A stretch of DNA of 6,542 bases from Prauserella rugosa (GTDB lineage Bacteria > Actinomycetota > Actinomycetes > Mycobacteriales > Pseudonocardiaceae): assembly GCF_000719975.1 (NCBI RefSeq), contig NZ_JOIJ01000042.1, positions 1 to 6,542 on the forward strand, read 5' to 3'. Below, one piece after another: positions 5,916 to 6,542 of this stretch (the first letter of the stretch is position 1; each line of letters starts with the position of its first letter). The position numbers were made by a program, and so were the translations under genes. Below the pieces are notes generated by a model. That model was not told where the DNA came from and did not search any database. It saw only the letters and a list, made by a program, of their open reading frames with translations.

Positions 5916-6094
5916 TCCATCCCTTCTAGCAGGCGTGCGACGGCGGCAGGCCGACATTGGCGCTGTACGGTCACTTGGCGGCTGCAGAGCCGTGGGAGCG
6001 ACCGGACGCCAGGCGCGGTGCGAAGGTTCGGCCACGGCCGAGCTTTGAACCCCGGTCGCGAAGGGTGCCGGGCATTGGGGAGCGGAGAAAGCTG
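5916..6094. other. Intergenic stretch with no supported gene
   Basis: I see no protein motif or coding-like third-position pattern on either strand. A short hairpin, TCGGCC-AC-GGCCGA (6028-6041), has only a 2-base loop and no T-run, so I do not call it a terminator. The stretch separates the acyltransferase remnant from the TetR promoter. Confidence 0.5.
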
Positions 6095-6443
6095 TCACAT
6101 AATCTTCTTGACTCCCGGGATCGTGCGCACGACTGCAGCGAGCAGCCAGCAGGCCGGTACTGCCAGGAGGAGCAGGACGCCGAACTTCGCGATCGCCGGA
6201 GCCGCGACGTCCCGAAGCATCAGTGCAAGACCGACCAGGATTGCGGGATGAATGACGTAGACGGTGAACGCGTTCGCCGACAGAAACCTCCGGACCGGTC
6301 CGGTGTCCGGCGCGAGTCGCCTGAATATCACCAGCACTACCACGCTGAGCCCGACACCGAGCGCGGCCGTGAGAACTCCCGCCGCGACCGCAGACACACG
6401 AGGGTCGGGCGACAGGGGCTGCTGAAGGAAACTGTGACAGTGG
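6095..6443 (-). pseudogene. Acyltransferase family 3 membrane protein, C-terminal fragment
   Basis: Reading on the minus strand from the IS5 border, the open frame gives SFLQQPLSPD…, then three hydrophobic helices: VAAGVLTAALGVGLSVVVLV, FTVYVIHPAILVGLALML and FGVLLLLAVPACWLLAAVV. It ends VRTIPGVKKIM. The segment FLSANAFTVYVIHPAIL matches the conserved last part of membrane-bound O-acyltransferases of the acyltransferase 3 (OafA/OpgC-like) class, whose full length is 350-400 residues with about ten helices. Only about 115 residues remain. A GTG at 6395-6397 could serve as a start, but the same frame continues upstream to the transposase border, so this is a 3' remnant cut by the neighbouring element. 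Family members move acyl groups onto surface sugars or lipids; the fragment lacks the N-terminal catalytic histidine region. Confidence 0.75.
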
Positions 6444-6445
6444 TT

Positions 6446-6542
6446 TAGAGCTTGTCTCAGTTGGTTTGTTGGAGTCGTTTGAAGCAGACGAGGGCGGCGG
6501 CCAGCGCGAGGAAGGCTGTGAAGGTGTCGGCGCGGCGTTCGT
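6446..6542 (-). mobile_element. 3' end of an IS5-like insertion sequence
   Basis: The element end is probably near 6446-6450, where GAGCTTGTCTCAG (6448-6460) reads as a typical terminal repeat just beyond the transposase stop. The bases TTAG at 6444-6447 next to it fit the YTAR target preference known for part of the IS5 family. The other end is outside the window, so neither the repeat nor a target duplication can be confirmed. Confidence 0.55.
6456..6542 (-). CDS. IS5-family transposase, C-terminal end (runs off the window)
   Basis: The minus-strand frame entering from the window edge reads ERRADTFTAFLALAAALVCF followed by KRLQQTN and a TGA stop at 6456-6458. This is the conserved last helix of IS5-type (DDE_Tnp_1/IS427-like) transposases, where a variable charged stretch precedes FxAFLALAAALxCxK. 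The catalytic residues lie outside the window, so intactness cannot be judged. The gene lies on the same strand as the acyltransferase remnant. Confidence 0.72.

Noticed and set aside
6020..6070. tRNA-like T-arm wording (GGTTCGG… and TTTGAACCCC) in the intergenic stretch
   Set aside because: No acceptor, D or anticodon stems can be paired around it, so it is not a tRNA.
5652..6098. Minus-strand frame of 148 codons upstream of the second TetR gene
   Set aside because: It overlaps the TetR helix-turn-helix coding region in another frame and shows no domain.
1..6542. CRISPR array, toxin-antitoxin or phage/defence module
   Set aside because: No spaced direct repeats and no nuclease, toxin, helicase or integrase genes other than the IS transposases.

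Overview
This is a high-GC window whose open frames have strongly G/C-biased third codon positions, so an actinobacterium is likely. Gene style (TetR regulators, an actinobacterial ABC-F protein, IS3 and IS5-type insertion sequences) would fit Microbacteriaceae or a relative, but the genus cannot be fixed from this sequence. It looks like an eroded accessory region: three genuine gene remnants and two insertion sequences surround two small regulator-led gene groups.

Left part (1-2920, all on the minus strand). A TetR-family regulator (2195-2878), an alpha/beta hydrolase (1302-2198) and an FAD-dependent monooxygenase (start 1305) form one tightly coupled operon in which each stop overlaps the next start in the pattern ATGA. 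A perfect 10-bp inverted repeat lies directly in front of the regulator and is its likely operator. The monooxygenase is broken: its homology stops after about 269 residues and the DNA continues, in another frame, as an internal piece of an ABC-F ATPase (about 503-18) that lacks its Walker A motif and everything after the first Walker B region. The operon therefore probably no longer makes a complete oxygenase.

Middle part (2921-4638). A stretch without a convincing gene leads into a complete-looking IS3-family element (3177-4459) on the plus strand with orfA, orfB, 25-bp imperfect terminal inverted repeats, a hairpin in front of orfA and a CCCAAAA slippery heptamer directly at the orfA stop. 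No target-site duplication is visible. A short stretch after the element looks like coding DNA but I cannot name it.

Right part (4639-6542). A second TetR-family regulator (5210-5857, minus) overlaps by 11 bp a small two-helix membrane protein of unknown function (4639-5220, minus), probably its regulated partner. Further right is the C-terminal end of a membrane acyltransferase (6095 to about 6443, minus), cut off by the 3' end of an IS5-type transposase (6456 to the window edge, minus).

I see no RNA genes, CRISPR array, or phage or defence module. The most interesting material is the regulator/hydrolase/monooxygenase operon with its operator, the monooxygenase/ABC-F fusion point, and the regulator/two-helix membrane protein pair.
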